Positions 1 through 8,452 of a stretch of DNA of 64,000 bases are shown here, in pieces (position 1 is the first letter of the stretch; each line of letters starts with the position of its first letter). The notes under the pieces were generated by a model that made no database searches, was not told the origin of the DNA, and saw only the letters and a program-made list of their open reading frames with translations. A program made the translations under genes and the position numbers. Source of the DNA: JBCBRD01 sp039819785 (GTDB lineage Bacteria > Pseudomonadota > Alphaproteobacteria > Rhizobiales > Hyphomicrobiaceae); contig JBCBRH010000014.1 of NCBI GenBank assembly GCA_039819785.1, positions 21,794 through 85,793 on the forward strand. The letters are read 5' to 3'.

Positions 1-1781
1 TAGATGGCATCTGACGAACAGATGCAGGCAATTGTTGCTCCGCTCTGTTTAAACCCATCGACAGCGGCATCGGCGGTCTCGAAACCGGCATGCTGTTCAG
101 CCTCAATGCCACCAGCCGCCATGAGGTTCTTGATCCACGTTGACCGCACGGTGTGCTGGGCGATCGGCCCGAGGCAGGCAAGAAAGACGGCAGGTCTTGC
201 ACCGGTCGCCTCCAAGTGTGCATCTGAAGCATCACGCAGCGCCTCGTAAGCTTCCCCCAGCCGCAGTGAGGGCAACACATCGGCCTTCACGCCACTTGGC
301 GACAATGTCCCGGTGACATCTCCACGGGCCGCACCTTGGCCGAGCGCTTCGACCATCTCGGCGAACGTCTGCGGAGGTGGACCAGCCTTCATGGACGGCG
401 CACCGCGCTGCGGCAGAACGCTCACATCCAAAACATCGACCGAGATCTCATCGAGCTTTGGAAACTCGCTCGTTCCCGTGAGTGGCGCTTTGCGCGTCGC
501 CACATCCTGTGCGCGCTTGGCGTGCATATCCGCAATCCGCGCCTGCAAGGTCCCAGACGTCAGGGTGCCAATGATCCCGCCCTCGCTCTCAATGCTCTGA
601 AACTCACTCCACGCGGCAGCACACAGTTGATCAGTCATCGCTTCATAGCCGCCAGCACCTGCCGCTGGATCGGCCACCCGCCACAGGTTGGATTCTTCAA
701 TCAGAACCGATTGTTGATTGCGCGCGATCCGCCGCGCAAAACCATCAGGTAAGCCAAGCGGTGAGGTGTATGGCAGCACCGTGCACGTATCAGCGCCGCC
801 AATGCCCGCTGCAAATGTCGCCATCGTCGTCCGCAACATGTTCACCCATGGGTCGCGTGCCGACATCATGCGCCAAGCGGTCTCGGCATTAATGCGAACC
901 GGGCTTGGCTGAACACCGCAAGCCTCTTCAACGCGAGCCCAAAGCCGCCGCAGCGCGCGAAGCTTCGCAATGCCTGCAAACTGATCCGCATCAATGGCAA
1001 CCGTGAAGGCCAGCATGCGGCTGGCCTCATCCGCGGCTATGCCATTCTCCGTCAGCGCACGCAGGTAGCACACACCCATCGCCAGGGCCGTGGCCAGCTC
1101 CTGCGCATCACTGGCACCCGCTTCATGATAGGGTCGCGTATCGCATGTTACGAATGGCCCGCCAAAGCTGCGCTTTTTCAAATCAGCGGCCGCCTCCGCC
1201 AGCTTCTCAGCCATGTAGGCCCAAGGTGCCGGCAACAGCCCTGACGTCGTCAATGAGCCGATCGGATTCATGCCGAATTCAATGTCGAGCCCGGCAGGAT
1301 CATCACCACGTTTGGCGACCAATGCTGCAACAAGTGCCGCATGGATGCGCGCAGCAGGCGCCGGGTCCAGCCGCAGACGGATCATCGACAGGTCCACACC
1401 TTTCAGTGTCGCATCCAGATCAGCGACAGTCTCACACCCAATCCCGAACCCGCGCGCCGAGCGCCCACCGGGGAAAACCAGCGTCAGCGTCTCAACACCG
1501 TTCATCAGGTCATTCAGCGCCAGATCAGACGCCGTAGCCACATCGGGATGATCAACGCGCGCTGAAACCCGCCAAGGCGCGCCTGTCACTTCAGGGATAA
1601 TGGGGGTCGCACCGGTACGCCGGGCATATAGCGGCTCAATCCGCAATCCATCCGCGGTTTTGGAAACCAACCGCTTTTCAAAATCGCTCCCCTTCAGGGC
1701 CTTATCGACCAAAGCCCGCCAGTCGCTTTCAGTCGGCGTGTCAAAGGAAGCGGCAAAGGGGGTGATGTCTGCTTGGCTCAT
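1..1781 (-). CDS. mutA: Methylmalonyl-CoA mutase small subunit, 3' end outside window
   Basis: The minus-strand frame starts with ATG at 1781 (MSQADITPFAASFD) and stays open to base 1, giving about 593 codons with no stop, so the C-terminus lies outside the window. The protein reads as the beta/small subunit of adenosylcobalamin-dependent methylmalonyl-CoA mutase, which supports the catalytic alpha chain in converting methylmalonyl-CoA to succinyl-CoA (propionate and branched-chain catabolism). Family-like stretches include WRVSARVDHPD, the TIM-barrel region TLVFPGGRSARGFGIG and NVLRTTMATFAAGIGGADT followed by EESNLWRVADPAAGAGG. The last visible part (SGATIACICSSDAI) fits the degenerate B12-binding-like C-terminal domain. 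The large subunit gene would be expected beyond the left edge. A 14-bp tandem duplication spans the start codon. Identification is firm; the exact C-terminus is unseen. Confidence 0.9.
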   Translation of the reverse strand, partial: MSQADITPFAASFDTPTESDWRALVDKALKGSDFEKRLVSKTADGLRIEPLYARRTGATPIIPEVTGAPWRVSARVDHPDVATASDLALNDLMNGVETLTLVFPGGRSARGFGIGCETVADLDATLKGVDLSMIRLRLDPAPAARIHAALVAALVAKRGDDPAGLDIEFGMNPIGSLTTSGLLPAPWAYMAEKLAEAAADLKKRSFGGPFVTCDTRPYHEAGASDAQELATALAMGVCYLRALTENGIAADEASRMLAFTVAIDADQFAGIAKLRALRRLWARVEEACGVQPSPVRINAETAWRMMSARDPWVNMLRTTMATFAAGIGGADTCTVLPYTSPLGLPDGFARRIARNQQSVLIEESNLWRVADPAAGAGGYEAMTDQLCAAAWSEFQSIESEGGIIGTLTSGTLQARIADMHAKRAQDVATRKAPLTGTSEFPKLDEISVDVLDVSVLPQRGAPSMKAGPPPQTFAEMVEALGQGAARGDVTGTLSPSGVKADVLPSLRLGEAYEALRDASDAHLEATGARPAVFLACLGPIAQHTVRSTWIKNLMAAGGIEAEQHAGFETADAAVDGFKQSGATIACICSSDAI

Positions 1782-1802
1782 TGGGCGTGGCTCATCGGGC
1801 GT
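1775..1802. repeat. 14-bp tandem duplication at mutA start
   Basis: GGCTCATTGGGCGT (1775-1788) is followed directly by GGCTCATCGGGCGT (1789-1802), differing at one base. The first copy contains the reverse complement of the mutA start codon. The duplicated ATG in the second copy is out of frame and soon meets a stop. Confidence 0.8.
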
Positions 1803-2120
1803 AACTCAGGGGGCTTGTCGAATAGATCGCATTGTGAAGCGTTCGTCGCGGTAGCGTCCAATGCCCCGCAGCCGGATAAGCGGTCAATGGGGCAGGCCTA
1901 CCGTCTTAGAGCCTGCAGCCATGGAAAACCAGTAGACCAACCATCAGGCCGCATTTCTGAATATTGTTCGTCTTAAATCCCGCTTTGGCGCAGCTGCAAC
2001 CTGGATTTGCAAACCGTGATGAGGCGTGCATAAGCACCTTGGCAGGCACGAGGATGGGCTGCGAATCGTCCAAAAGACGATGACGACAGTCAGCGCGCGA
2101 AACGACGAGGGACCCAGACG
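1782..2120. other. Divergent intergenic region between mutA and HerA-like gene
   Basis: No credible gene is seen on either strand. The region must carry the promoters of mutA (leftwards) and of the DUF853 gene (rightwards). I do not see a convincing operator or riboswitch. Confidence 0.6.
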
Positions 2121-3614
2121 ATGAGCCAATCGGTGATACAGGACGGAAAAATCTACCTCGGAACGAGCGTGAAGGCTGAGTATCTGGATCTCAAGCTGGC
2201 CAACCGCCATGGGCTCATTACAGGGGCAACCGGCACCGGGAAAACCGTGACCCTCCAGGTTCTGGCCGAAGGATTTTCAAAAGCCGGCGTGCCTGTCTTC
2301 GCAGCCGATATCAAAGGCGACCTTTCAGGCATTGCAGCCAAAGGCGAGCCAAAAGACTTCATCGATAAACGCATCGAAAAGATCGGCCTCGATGTTTATC
2401 AACCGCAGGCGTATCCAACCATTTTGTGGGACGTGTTCGGCATCAGTGGTCATCCCGTGCGCGCAACCGTCCTGGATATGGGGCCTTTGCTCTTGTCGCG
2501 GTTGCTGGAGCTCAACGAAGTCCAAGAAGGCGTCGTCAACATCGCGTTCCGCGTGGCCGAGGAAGACAAGATGCCGATCCTCGACTTGAAGGATCTGCGC
2601 TCCATCATCCAGGCCGTTGGTGAGCGCTCAAAAGAGCTGTCGATGAAGTATGGCAACGTCTCGACCGCATCCGTGGGCGCGATCCAGCGACGCCTGCTGG
2701 TTCTCGAAGAGCAAGGCGCCGACCAGTTTTTCGGCGAGCCAGCCATCGACATCAAAGACTTCATGAAAGTTGCCCCTGACGGGCGCGGCACGATCAACCT
2801 CCTGGCCGCCGACCAATTGATGCAAAAACCAAGACTGTATGGGACGTTTCTGCTCTGGCTCCTGACGCGGCTCTGGCAGACCCTCCCGGAGGTTGGTGAT
2901 CAACCCAAGCCAAAGCTCGTCTTTTTCTTCGATGAGGCCCACCTTTTGTTCGATGAAGCACCCAAGGCCTTGATCGAACGGATCGAACAGGTAGCCCGCC
3001 TCATCCGTTCAAAAGGCGTCGGTGTTTACTTCATTACGCAAAACCCGCTGGATGTCCCCGATACCGTCTCGTCCCAACTCGGCAACCGCGTCCAGCACGC
3101 TCTGCGCGCTTACACGCCCAAAGAGCAACGCGCCATCAAGGCCGCGGCCACGACATTCCGTCCCAATCCGAAGATCGACACCGAACGCGCCATCCAGGAA
3201 CTCGGTGTCGGCGAAGCGCTCGTGTCGACCCTCCTCGACCGTGGCGAGCCCTCCATGGTGGAGCGCACACTGATCCGCCCGCCGGAAGGGCGCATCGGCC
3301 CACTGACACCCGAAGAGCGCGCGCGCATCATGGACTATAGCCCGGTTCAGGGCCGCTATGAAGAGACAATCGACAGCGAGTCGGCCCACGAAATGTTGGC
3401 CAAACGCGCTGACGAGTTGGCCGCGAAGGAAGCCGAACTGCAAGCAGAGGCCGCGTCCGGTGGCTGGGGCGGCGATTTGGGAAAATCGATTTTTGGACGT
3501 GGCCCCAGAGGTGGCAAATCCGTTGCCGAACAAGCCGCATCCTACGCCACCAAATCCATCATGCGCCGCGTGATTTCTCAGGTCGTTCGCACGCTCATGC
3601 GCGGCGGGCGATAA
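2121..3614 (+). CDS. HerA-like ATPase of the DUF853 family
   Basis: This 497-residue protein is a HerA/FtsK-type P-loop ATPase of the DUF853 (YjgR-like) family. Walker A is GATGTGKT at residues 35-42, and a Walker B with following acid is in KLVFFFDEAHLLFDE near residue 266. ITQNPLDVPDTVSSQLGNRV is a typical sensor/arginine-finger region. The C-terminus turns glycine-rich (WGGDLGKSIFGRGPRGG) before a basic end. The family is thought to act as a DNA-pumping hexamer, but its physiological role is not established. The ATG at 2121 is preceded by GAGGGAC at good spacing. It stands alone, divergent from mutA, so context does not refine function. Confidence 0.93.
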   Translation: MSQSVIQDGKIYLGTSVKAEYLDLKLANRHGLITGATGTGKTVTLQVLAEGFSKAGVPVFAADIKGDLSGIAAKGEPKDFIDKRIEKIGLDVYQPQAYPTILWDVFGISGHPVRATVLDMGPLLLSRLLELNEVQEGVVNIAFRVAEEDKMPILDLKDLRSIIQAVGERSKELSMKYGNVSTASVGAIQRRLLVLEEQGADQFFGEPAIDIKDFMKVAPDGRGTINLLAADQLMQKPRLYGTFLLWLLTRLWQTLPEVGDQPKPKLVFFFDEAHLLFDEAPKALIERIEQVARLIRSKGVGVYFITQNPLDVPDTVSSQLGNRVQHALRAYTPKEQRAIKAAATTFRPNPKIDTERAIQELGVGEALVSTLLDRGEPSMVERTLIRPPEGRIGPLTPEERARIMDYSPVQGRYEETIDSESAHEMLAKRADELAAKEAELQAEAASGGWGGDLGKSIFGRGPRGGKSVAEQAASYATKSIMRRVISQVVRTLMRGGR

Positions 3615-3817
3615 GCGTCGAGGCTGCCTCCAAATCGGTATTGGATCCCGAGACAAACACCACGGCGTACTCCCGATAATTGATCGGGAACAAGGCGGCA
3701 TACGCAAATCGGAATAGACTATGCTTTGCAGTCGGGCCCGGGTTTTGGGTCGGCGGTCATCGATGAAACGATGAACGACGGGTAGGCTGCAACGCCGCAA
3801 GCAGAGGGGAAAAGACC

Positions 3818-4258
3818 GTGCAAGCCGATAAAAGTATGAGGTTCTCAGCAGGCCCGCATGCAATCTGGTCAAAGACGACGCGCGGCATAGGCCCAGCCAG
3901 AATGGTATTGGCCGCGATGCTTTGTATGGTCTGGCCGATGAATGCTTTGGCGCAAGAGCAGAGCGACGCAGCCTTTGAAGCACAACTTGTCGCAAAAGGT
4001 CAGGCGTTAGTGGAAGAACACTGTGCCCAATGCCATGCCATTGGTCGGCGGGACACCAGTTCGCACGCCGAGGCACCACCATTCCGCGAGGTGGTACAGC
4101 GCTATCCCCCCGAGCAGTTGGCAGAGGCGTTCGCCGAAGGGATACAGACCGGCCATCCCGACATGCCGATTTTCATTTTCGAACCTGAGCAGATTGGCAC
4201 GTTGATCGTCTACCTCAACACACTCATTGAACCAGAACCCGGATCGGCAACGGAATAA
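3818..4258 (+). CDS. Exported class I c-type cytochrome
   Basis: The 146-residue product has one haem-binding motif, CAQCH, at residues 69-73, and a likely axial Met in PDMPIF near residue 116, so it is a single-haem class I cytochrome c acting in the periplasm. The hydrophobic stretch MVLAAMLCMVWPMNALAQ with an Ala-x-Ala-type cleavage site is the signal peptide; about 28 residues precede it, longer than usual. I take GTG at 3818 as start because AGAGGGGA lies about 8 bases upstream; ATG at 3836 is an alternative giving a more normal leader. The redox partner is unknown. It is convergent with the patatin gene. Confidence 0.85.
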   Translation: MQADKSMRFSAGPHAIWSKTTRGIGPARMVLAAMLCMVWPMNALAQEQSDAAFEAQLVAKGQALVEEHCAQCHAIGRRDTSSHAEAPPFREVVQRYPPEQLAEAFAEGIQTGHPDMPIFIFEPEQIGTLIVYLNTLIEPEPGSATE

Positions 4259-4304
4259 TGTGGCGCAAGCCGGTTCAGCGCAATTGCCCCGCTTATCTGA
4301 CCAG

Positions 4305-5594
4305 TTAGCGTTGGGCCAAATCCGGTGGTTGTTTCAGCCACGGTCCGCCATTCCGTCCAATGCGCCTGCCCTCATCGAACAGGGCACGTTGATACTCTGG
4401 ATCAAAGAACTGGTTCGCCTTTTTCTTGAAATCAGCCGGGATGGCGAGAAAATTGAATTGCGCACCGTCATCCTTGGCCATGCGGTAAATCCGGTAGGCT
4501 TCGCCAAGGCTCTGGTTCTTGATCAGGGTTGAGATCGCCCGGGCGGCAATCTGGATCGTGCTGGGTTCAACGATCTCCTGTTCGGGTGCGACCTTGCCGT
4601 TCTTGATGATGTAAAGCCGCCGTATGGGCTTACGGTCATAGAACCGGTCAAACGTCGCAAATGGCACATTTACAGGTGAGACGAACAATTCCCGTGTTGT
4701 GCCTCCGTCAACATGCATTTCCGTAAACGGTTGCCCGTTTGCGACTTGAACATCGATGTTGACCGGCGGCAGCGCACCTGGGATTGACGCGGATGCGAGA
4801 ATGACTTTGCGGAACAGTTCCACCGAATGCGAACCGCCGTTGGCTGCAATCTCACCCATGTTCCAGACAACCTGCCGTTGAGCATCGAGGTTGGTTGTGC
4901 CAACCAGAAGCATGCGCCCGCGCCGGTATTCACGCGCGATTTCCCTCAGGAAGCTGCGCGTGACGTATTTGGCGATCAAATGCTGAAGCGGCGTGCTGTC
5001 TGTCAGAGCAGATCCACCCAGCAGACCAGGGAGGATTTGGGCCGTTGCTATCTGTGATGTTTGATATCGCGTCCAGATTTCTTCCAGCGCGTGATCATAC
5101 TTGGGCCCAAGGTATGCGAACGGCGCAATAATCGCTCCAGCACTCACGCCGGTCACGACCTCAAATTCGGGCCTCCGCCCGCTCTTTGTCCAACCCGCCA
5201 GAACGCCGGCTCCAAAGGCGCCATCACCACCGCCGCCGGAAAGCGCCAGAATATCGACGACAGGCCGCCCGGACTGACCACGCCCGGCGCCTTGGGCGAG
5301 TTGCGGCATACTCGGCAACCGCCGCTTTACCTCGGCAATGAAATCTCGGGGAACTTCATCTCCCCAGAAGCGCACCCCTGGCCGTCCGGCAACAACAGCT
5401 GTTTGAGCTTCCATCCCATTAGCTATGCCGTTGCGGCTCAGACTGCTGGCACAGCCAAGTAGGCTGAGGCACGCGGTAGCCAAAACAAAACCGGTCAAGG
5501 CCCGACGAGGAATAGAACCGAACAGTCCCAGCGGGCCAGAGGTTCGACGTGCGGGAATTGGACCCAGCGATACCGGAGCCGGTGAGACTGTCAC
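4305..5594 (-). CDS. Patatin-like phospholipase, predicted lipoprotein
   Basis: The protein carries the patatin (Ser-Asp dyad) acyl-hydrolase fold: the oxyanion glycine loop LALSGGGGDGAFGAG, the nucleophile elbow GVSAG (Ser about residue 151) and the DGG motif in HVDGGTT (Asp about 296). The N-terminus has a hydrophobic segment ending in a lipobox, SLLGC (Cys about 48), so it is probably anchored in the membrane envelope. The start is uncertain: GTG at 5594 has GGAGGAG upstream at slightly long spacing, while TTG at 5681 would add 29 residues. Substrate is unknown; lipid or lysophospholipid hydrolysis is the family expectation. Confidence 0.88.
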   Translation of the reverse strand: MTVSPAPVSLGPIPARRTSGPLGLFGSIPRRALTGFVLATACLSLLGCASSLSRNGIANGMEAQTAVVAGRPGVRFWGDEVPRDFIAEVKRRLPSMPQLAQGAGRGQSGRPVVDILALSGGGGDGAFGAGVLAGWTKSGRRPEFEVVTGVSAGAIIAPFAYLGPKYDHALEEIWTRYQTSQIATAQILPGLLGGSALTDSTPLQHLIAKYVTRSFLREIAREYRRGRMLLVGTTNLDAQRQVVWNMGEIAANGGSHSVELFRKVILASASIPGALPPVNIDVQVANGQPFTEMHVDGGTTRELFVSPVNVPFATFDRFYDRKPIRRLYIIKNGKVAPEQEIVEPSTIQIAARAISTLIKNQSLGEAYRIYRMAKDDGAQFNFLAIPADFKKKANQFFDPEYQRALFDEGRRIGRNGGPWLKQPPDLAQR

Positions 5595-5851
5595 CGATGA
5601 TATCGTCTCCTCCAAAACCAACGCACTCTCCGATCCTTGCAGCCCAAGACCCCCTACACATGGCAGCAGGCGCAACTGCAAATGGTATTACAGTTAAAGT
5701 GTTGCTATCTTGTTGAGTTAACGCCACTTTGCGGCGAGAAAATACACGCACCCGAGTTTGTTGGATATCGAGGAGCCCTGAACGCACCACGATTTCAGCG
5801 GCGCTGTGATCTAAAGACCAGCCAAACCTGGGATTTGAACGACAAAAGTAC

Positions 5852-5884
5852 AAAAAAAGGGCCGGTCGTTGGACCAGCCCTTTA
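5852..5884 (-). terminator. Rho-independent terminator of sodB
   Basis: Read on the minus strand, AAAGGGC and GCCCTTT arms with inner GGTC/GACC pairs form a hairpin with a GTT/AAC loop, followed by a run of seven T. It lies about 130 bases after the sodB stop and before the patatin gene. Confidence 0.8.
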
Positions 5885-6014
5885 GTTACACTTGGATGAA
5901 ATGGTGCTCTAGGCTCCGGACCGCCGGGTGCCAGATGAGCATCAGCCACTCTGGACAAAGTTTTCCGACGAAACGACCCACCTGAGGTCTCGATTCAGAA
6001 AGCCGGGGACAGGC

Positions 6015-6608
6015 TTATGGAATAAGGCTTTCCACATAGTCCCAATTCACCAGACTGTCGAAAAACGCTTCGAGGTATTTCGGCCGCGCATTACGGTAAT
6101 CGATGTAGTAGCTGTGCTCCCACACGTCACAACCCAAGATAGGTTGCGCACCGTGCATCAAGGGGTTTTCCCCATTGGGTGTTTTCATCACTGAAAGTGA
6201 GCCGTCTTTGACGGCAAGCCAACACCAACCTGACCCGAACTGTCCCATACCAGCTGCGATGAAATCTTCACGAACCTTTTCAAGGCCGCCGCTCGCTTCA
6301 ATCAGCGGGGCCAATTTGCCCGGAATTTTCGTGCCGCCACCGCCAGCTTTCATCCACTGCCAAAAATGAATGTGATTGTAATGCTGTCCGATCTGATTGA
6401 TCACGGCTTGGTCGTTATCGGCAAACGCTTTCTTGCAGATATCTTCAACGCTCATCCCCGCATAGGCCGTACCGTCCCCAGCGATTTCATTTCCTTTCAC
6501 AACATAGGCGTTGTGGTGTTTGTCGTGGTGGAATTCCAGCGTCTCCGCTGACATGTAAGGTTGCAGCGCATCATAGGCGTACGGCAGGTCTGGCAGCGTA
6601 AAAGCCAT
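6015..6608 (-). CDS. sodB: Superoxide dismutase (Fe/Mn family)
   Basis: This 197-residue cytoplasmic enzyme converts superoxide to hydrogen peroxide and oxygen. The metal ligands are visible in order: His27 in LEFHHDKHHNAYV, a His in QHYNHIHFWQWM near residue 75-80, and Asp and His in GCDVWEHSYYIDY near residue 155. FGSGWCWLAV is the conserved stretch of the C-terminal domain. Length and motifs match iron-type alphaproteobacterial SODs, but metal choice cannot be settled by reading. The start ATG at 6608 is preceded by GGAGGA (rc of tcctcc) at normal spacing. It is a single-gene unit ending in a clear hairpin terminator. Confidence 0.97.
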   Translation of the reverse strand: MAFTLPDLPYAYDALQPYMSAETLEFHHDKHHNAYVVKGNEIAGDGTAYAGMSVEDICKKAFADNDQAVINQIGQHYNHIHFWQWMKAGGGGTKIPGKLAPLIEASGGLEKVREDFIAAGMGQFGSGWCWLAVKDGSLSVMKTPNGENPLMHGAQPILGCDVWEHSYYIDYRNARPKYLEAFFDSLVNWDYVESLIP

Positions 6609-7420
6609 TCAATCCTCCAGGAAAAAATAGAGATAAGTGTCTCACGATCAGCAAGTAGCACACTCGCCAACGAGGTAAACGCGCCAGACACTACCTGGAT
6701 CCAGCATGCGACGCAACGCAGCATGCCCCATCAGCTGGCCCCACCGTTTCCATGCGGTTTTATGCGATCTATTGTCTTGTCGTCTCCGAGCAGAAGGTGC
6801 AATCAGGATGCCGCATGGAGATGACGCGATCTTGATTAGGCATTGCATTCAGCTCCATCCGTGTGACAGCCGTGTAATTTGATTCACCTGAAACAGTCGG
6901 CAAAGAAAAAGCCTGATTGTCTTCACCTGCCTGATTGTCTTCACCTGGATGAGGACCAGATTGTCCAACTAGTTTCGGCAATCCGGCTGCGACTTGACTG
7001 CGAACCCATACTGAGAACCCATCAAACTTTGCGATCGCACAATTCGACAAACACACGACTGTCATTCATTGGTTTCAAATCACAACGACACAGCGTGCGA
7101 ACTTATGCTCAAGCCAAACCACCGTTCATTCAAGCAGGGTTCAGTCCTGAATACTCCTGTATCAAGCGGTTAAACTGCCGTTGGATAGGGGAAATATAAC
7201 GAACGCGTTGATTTCGTTTGACAGAATTGCTAGTCGGTAGTTGTCAACGCACAAAACAGCAGACGAGCTGTGCGGAATTATGCCTAGGCAAACAAACATC
7301 TCGTTAGAAAACTATTTGTGGCGCCGGCGGGGCGTTGTTAATGAAAAATCGATTTTCTAGCGACAATGTTTTGCAAAGCCCTCTAGGTTTCGCAAATCGC
7401 CCAGTTAAAGAGAGATCATC
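6609..7420. other. Long intergenic region between sodB and H-NS-like gene
   Basis: About 810 bases with no ORF that looks like a protein on either strand. It is A+T-richer towards the right, as expected upstream of an H-NS-family gene, and contains an 18-bp perfect tandem duplication at 6911-6946. An unannotated small RNA could fit here but I see no hairpin plus T-run to support one. Confidence 0.6.
6911..6946. repeat. Perfect 18-bp tandem duplication
   Basis: GCCTGATTGTCTTCACCT occurs twice in direct succession (6911-6928 and 6929-6946) with no mismatch. Confidence 0.9.
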
Positions 7421-7774
7421 ATGACGGCACGAAAAGGAAAAACGACTAAAATGGCAAGCGTAAACATCGCAAAGATGTCTTTGAAAGAGCTGCTCGATCA
7501 TCGCGACGAAGTTGATTTCGCCATCGCCGAGGCACGCGAGCGCGAACGCGTTGAAGTTCTGTCAAAAATGCAGGAGCTGGCAATTGAAGCGGGCTTCTCA
7601 ATGAACGAGCTTGTCGGTGGGAAAGGCAAGGCCAAGGGCAAGACAACCGTTTCCGTGGCAAAATACGCCAACCCAGATAACCGCGCCGAAACCTGGACGG
7701 GTCGAGGCCGCAAGCCAAACTGGCTGGTGGAACGTCTGAAAAAAGGTGCCGACGTCGAAGACTTCGCAATCTAA
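7421..7774 (+). CDS. H-NS-family nucleoid-associated regulator (HvrA-like)
   Basis: The 117-residue protein has the two-part layout of the H-NS/HvrA family: an N-terminal helical oligomerisation region (SLKELLDHRDEVDFAIAEA onwards, about residues 15-50), a lysine-rich linker, and the C-terminal DNA-binding motif YANPDNRAETWTGRGRKP followed by NWLVERLKKG (about residues 82-110). The GRGRKP loop is the minor-groove AT-hook-like contact. It presumably binds AT-rich DNA and modulates transcription; HvrA in Rhodobacter affects photosynthesis genes, but no such genes are here. ATG at 7421 follows AGAGAG; ATG at 7451 is an alternative. Monocistronic, with a terminator at 7915. Confidence 0.93.
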   Translation: MTARKGKTTKMASVNIAKMSLKELLDHRDEVDFAIAEARERERVEVLSKMQELAIEAGFSMNELVGGKGKAKGKTTVSVAKYANPDNRAETWTGRGRKPNWLVERLKKGADVEDFAI

Positions 7775-7914
7775 GCGGCTCAACCGATTAGTCAGACCAG
7801 GAATTCAGACGGCGCGTCGCTGAGGGCTCTAGCAGGCCGATGATTGGCCCGGGACCAGATGGTCCCCGGCCGAGGCGTCTGAGACAAGATGGATCTGGGA
7901 CAAGATGAACAAAG

Positions 7915-7945
7915 GCCGATCGTTGAAAAACGGTCGGCTTTTTTT
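7915..7945 (+). terminator. Rho-independent terminator
   Basis: Arms GCCGATCGTT and AACGGTCGGC (one G-T pair) around a GAAA loop, followed directly by seven T. It lies about 140 bases after the H-NS-like stop codon, leaving a 3' untranslated region of that length. Confidence 0.9.
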
Positions 7946-7996
7946 GTGCGCTTTAGAGCGTTGTGGCGAGGAATTTCAGAACTGCGGTCGTCCAGC

Positions 7997-8036
7997 AACC
8001 AAAGCCATGGTCTGCCAACCAAAGCCATGGCCTGCG
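7997..8036. repeat. 20-bp tandem duplication
   Basis: AACCAAAGCCATGGTCTGCC (7997-8016) is followed by a copy with two changes (8017-8036). Confidence 0.8.
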
Positions 8037-8080
8037 CGGCAAGTGAACACTCAGCTTCGGGTAGGACGAATTCGTGCGGT

Positions 8081-8368
8081 CTAATCAGTCGAGGCGCCAA
8101 ATGCCTTTTCCCACACAGTCAGCAGCACGAGGTTGATTGACCCTATGGCAGCAAAAGCAGATGACACGGTCTGCGCATCGCCAGATGGCAGTCCCATGCC
8201 AAGCCCACCATGCTGGAATATCAGTGCGGCAGCGGCACACCCCAGTGCAAGGCAGCAGTAAACCAGCCCCACGGTCCGAACGGATTGAGCGCGTATTGAC
8301 GAGATCTCGGAACGCCTGTCGTGACCGTTTTTGTCGAAATCGCCATGATCGCCAAAGTCAAACGACAT
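8081..8368 (-). CDS. Hypothetical small inner-membrane protein
   Basis: I do not recognise the family. The product has an acidic/charged cytoplasmic-looking N-terminus (MSFDFGDHGDFDKNGHD) and two hydrophobic segments, TVGLVYCCLALGCAAAALIF and AFAAIGSINLVLLTVW, with a short linker containing GGLGMGLPSG. I chose ATG at 8368 because GGGG lies 7 bases upstream; ATG at 8428 would add 20 residues but has no visible ribosome site. It lies just downstream of cca on the same strand and may be the last gene of that operon. Function unknown. Confidence 0.55.
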   Translation of the reverse strand: MSFDFGDHGDFDKNGHDRRSEISSIRAQSVRTVGLVYCCLALGCAAAALIFQHGGLGMGLPSGDAQTVSSAFAAIGSINLVLLTVWEKAFGASTD

Positions 8369-8452
8369 ACCAAAACCCCACGCAACATCAACCCATCGAT
8401 TGATGTCTTGTAGCGCAAAACAATGCATTTGAAAGGATCTTTTAATCAGTCA

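Larger units (their letters stand above)
7775..8080. other. Region downstream of H-NS-like gene
   Basis: No gene seen. It holds a small GGGACC/GGTCCC hairpin near 7850, the terminator at 7915-7945 and a 20-bp tandem duplication at 7997-8036. Confidence 0.6.

Noticed and set aside
3009..4082. 357-codon minus-strand ORF over the HerA-like and cytochrome genes
   Set aside because: It is a shadow of two clear genes and lacks any family feature.
6769..7065. 98-codon minus-strand ORF between sodB and the H-NS-like gene
   Set aside because: No ribosome site, no domain; its GEDNQAGEDNQA repeat only reflects the 18-bp DNA duplication.
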